DNA of 40,526 bases from Candidatus Zixiibacteriota bacterium (lineage in GTDB: Bacteria > Zixibacteria > MSB-5A5 > GN15 > JAAZOE01). A program made the position numbers and the translations under genes. Position 1 is the stretch's first letter, and each line of letters starts with the position of its first letter. Below, in pieces: positions 40,233 to 40,526 of the stretch. The stretch is taken from NCBI GenBank assembly GCA_030668485.1, contig DAOUTW010000041.1, positions 1 through 40,526 of the forward strand, given 5' to 3'. The notes under the pieces were generated by a model. That model was not told the origin of the DNA, searched no databases, and saw only the letters and a list, made by a program, of their open reading frames with translations.

Positions 40233-40526
40233 ATGAGATACATCAAAACTATCATATTAACCCACGCCCTTTGCTGTATGGCGTTGGGTACAATTGTCGA
40301 GGGGTCTCAAAACATCAATTATCCTCCGGAGATTCTTCCGATTGACTCAGTAGTGGCGCAAGAAACTCATGTTATACATTTTGTCGTCAATGCCACAGAT
40401 TCCGATATGGTCGTGCCAATCCTAATGGCGTCAGGTCTCCCGGATTCGGCCGTTTTTACTGATAATCAAGATTTCAGCGGGACGTTTCATTGGCCAACCG
40501 ATTACGATGATGAGGGAGTATATGAC
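40233..40526 (+). CDS. Secreted Ig-like protein (3' truncated by the window end)
   Basis: The ATG at 40233 has GGGAGGG 5 nt upstream. The first 98 residues are visible: a signal peptide (TIILTHALCCMALGTIVEG) and then an Ig/cadherin-like start with PPEILPIDSVVAQETHVIHF, VNATDSDMVVPILM and GTFHWPTDYDDEGVYD. The pattern resembles the first modules of the giant protein (PP-x, DPD, W-P, G-x-Y). It is probably another exported repeat protein of the same surface system. The remainder lies outside the window. Confidence 0.72.
   Translation, partial: MRYIKTIILTHALCCMALGTIVEGSQNINYPPEILPIDSVVAQETHVIHFVVNATDSDMVVPILMASGLPDSAVFTDNQDFSGTFHWPTDYDDEGVYD

Noticed and set aside
39961-40236. 91-codon plus-strand frame before the last gene
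   Set aside because: It covers the GCGTCAGGAA palindrome and the promoter of the next gene, and has no ribosome site.

Overview
The window looks like a chromosomal segment from an uncultured bacterium of the FCB (Fibrobacteres-Chlorobi-Bacteroidetes) superphylum, most like candidate lineages such as Zixibacteria. This is inference. It rests on several secreted proteins with dockerin-like calcium loops, a type IX-like C-terminal tail (NQPNPFNPTT) on a giant cell-surface protein, lamin-tail and LVIVD-repeat exported proteins, PorV/PorQ-like barrels, and intergenic regions full of small palindromes. No rRNA, intact tRNA, transposase or CRISPR array was seen.

Layout. 1-1.9 kb: the end of a malic-enzyme gene (maeB-like) and mreB, each followed by a terminator. 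1.9-4.2 kb: an accessory-looking stretch with a small barrel protein, two orphan genes, a tRNA-3'-end-like leader hairpin and an approximately 43-bp direct repeat. 4.2-7.7 kb: two secreted dockerin-like proteins, one with LVIVD repeats and one with an IPTL-CTERM-like anchor. 7.9-10.2 kb: an ECF sigma / zinc-finger anti-sigma / two Spy-CnrX-like periplasmic proteins operon. 10.3-17.3 kb: RNase R translationally coupled to a sigma-54-type activator, followed by three envelope or secreted proteins. 17.3-19.0 kb: dgt, apparently leaderless, and a small orphan gene. 19.1-20.8 kb, minus strand: a regulator with a degenerate HD-GYP, a receiver-like domain and DUF4388. 21.0-26.1 kb: holA, a second ECF sigma / anti-sigma pair, pcm, a PspC protein and a LiaF/DUF5668-like membrane protein. 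26.2-38.3 kb: a strong promoter, a roughly 200-nt structured leader and one giant gene of about 3,875 codons. 38.3-39.2 kb, minus strand: rlmH and a yjbQ-family gene. 39.2-40.2 kb: a palindrome-rich intergenic region holding a possible 35-residue small ORF with a consensus ribosome site and folded leader. 40.2 kb to the end: the start of another secreted protein.

The strongest biological story is the cell surface. The giant protein is built from about 34 cysteine-rich Ig/cadherin-like modules of about 85 residues. They fall into five recognisable types (A-E) that recur in an ordered higher-order pattern, and end in a cohesin-like domain, a dockerin-like domain and a sorting tail. Nearby dockerin-like secreted proteins could be partners. 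Two ECF sigma/anti-sigma pairs and a sigma-54-type activator sit among envelope genes, suggesting regulated envelope biogenesis. Several promoters share a TTGACA-like box, a 16-17 bp spacer and a TATAAT-like box. Two of them lie so close to the start codon that the transcripts should be leaderless.
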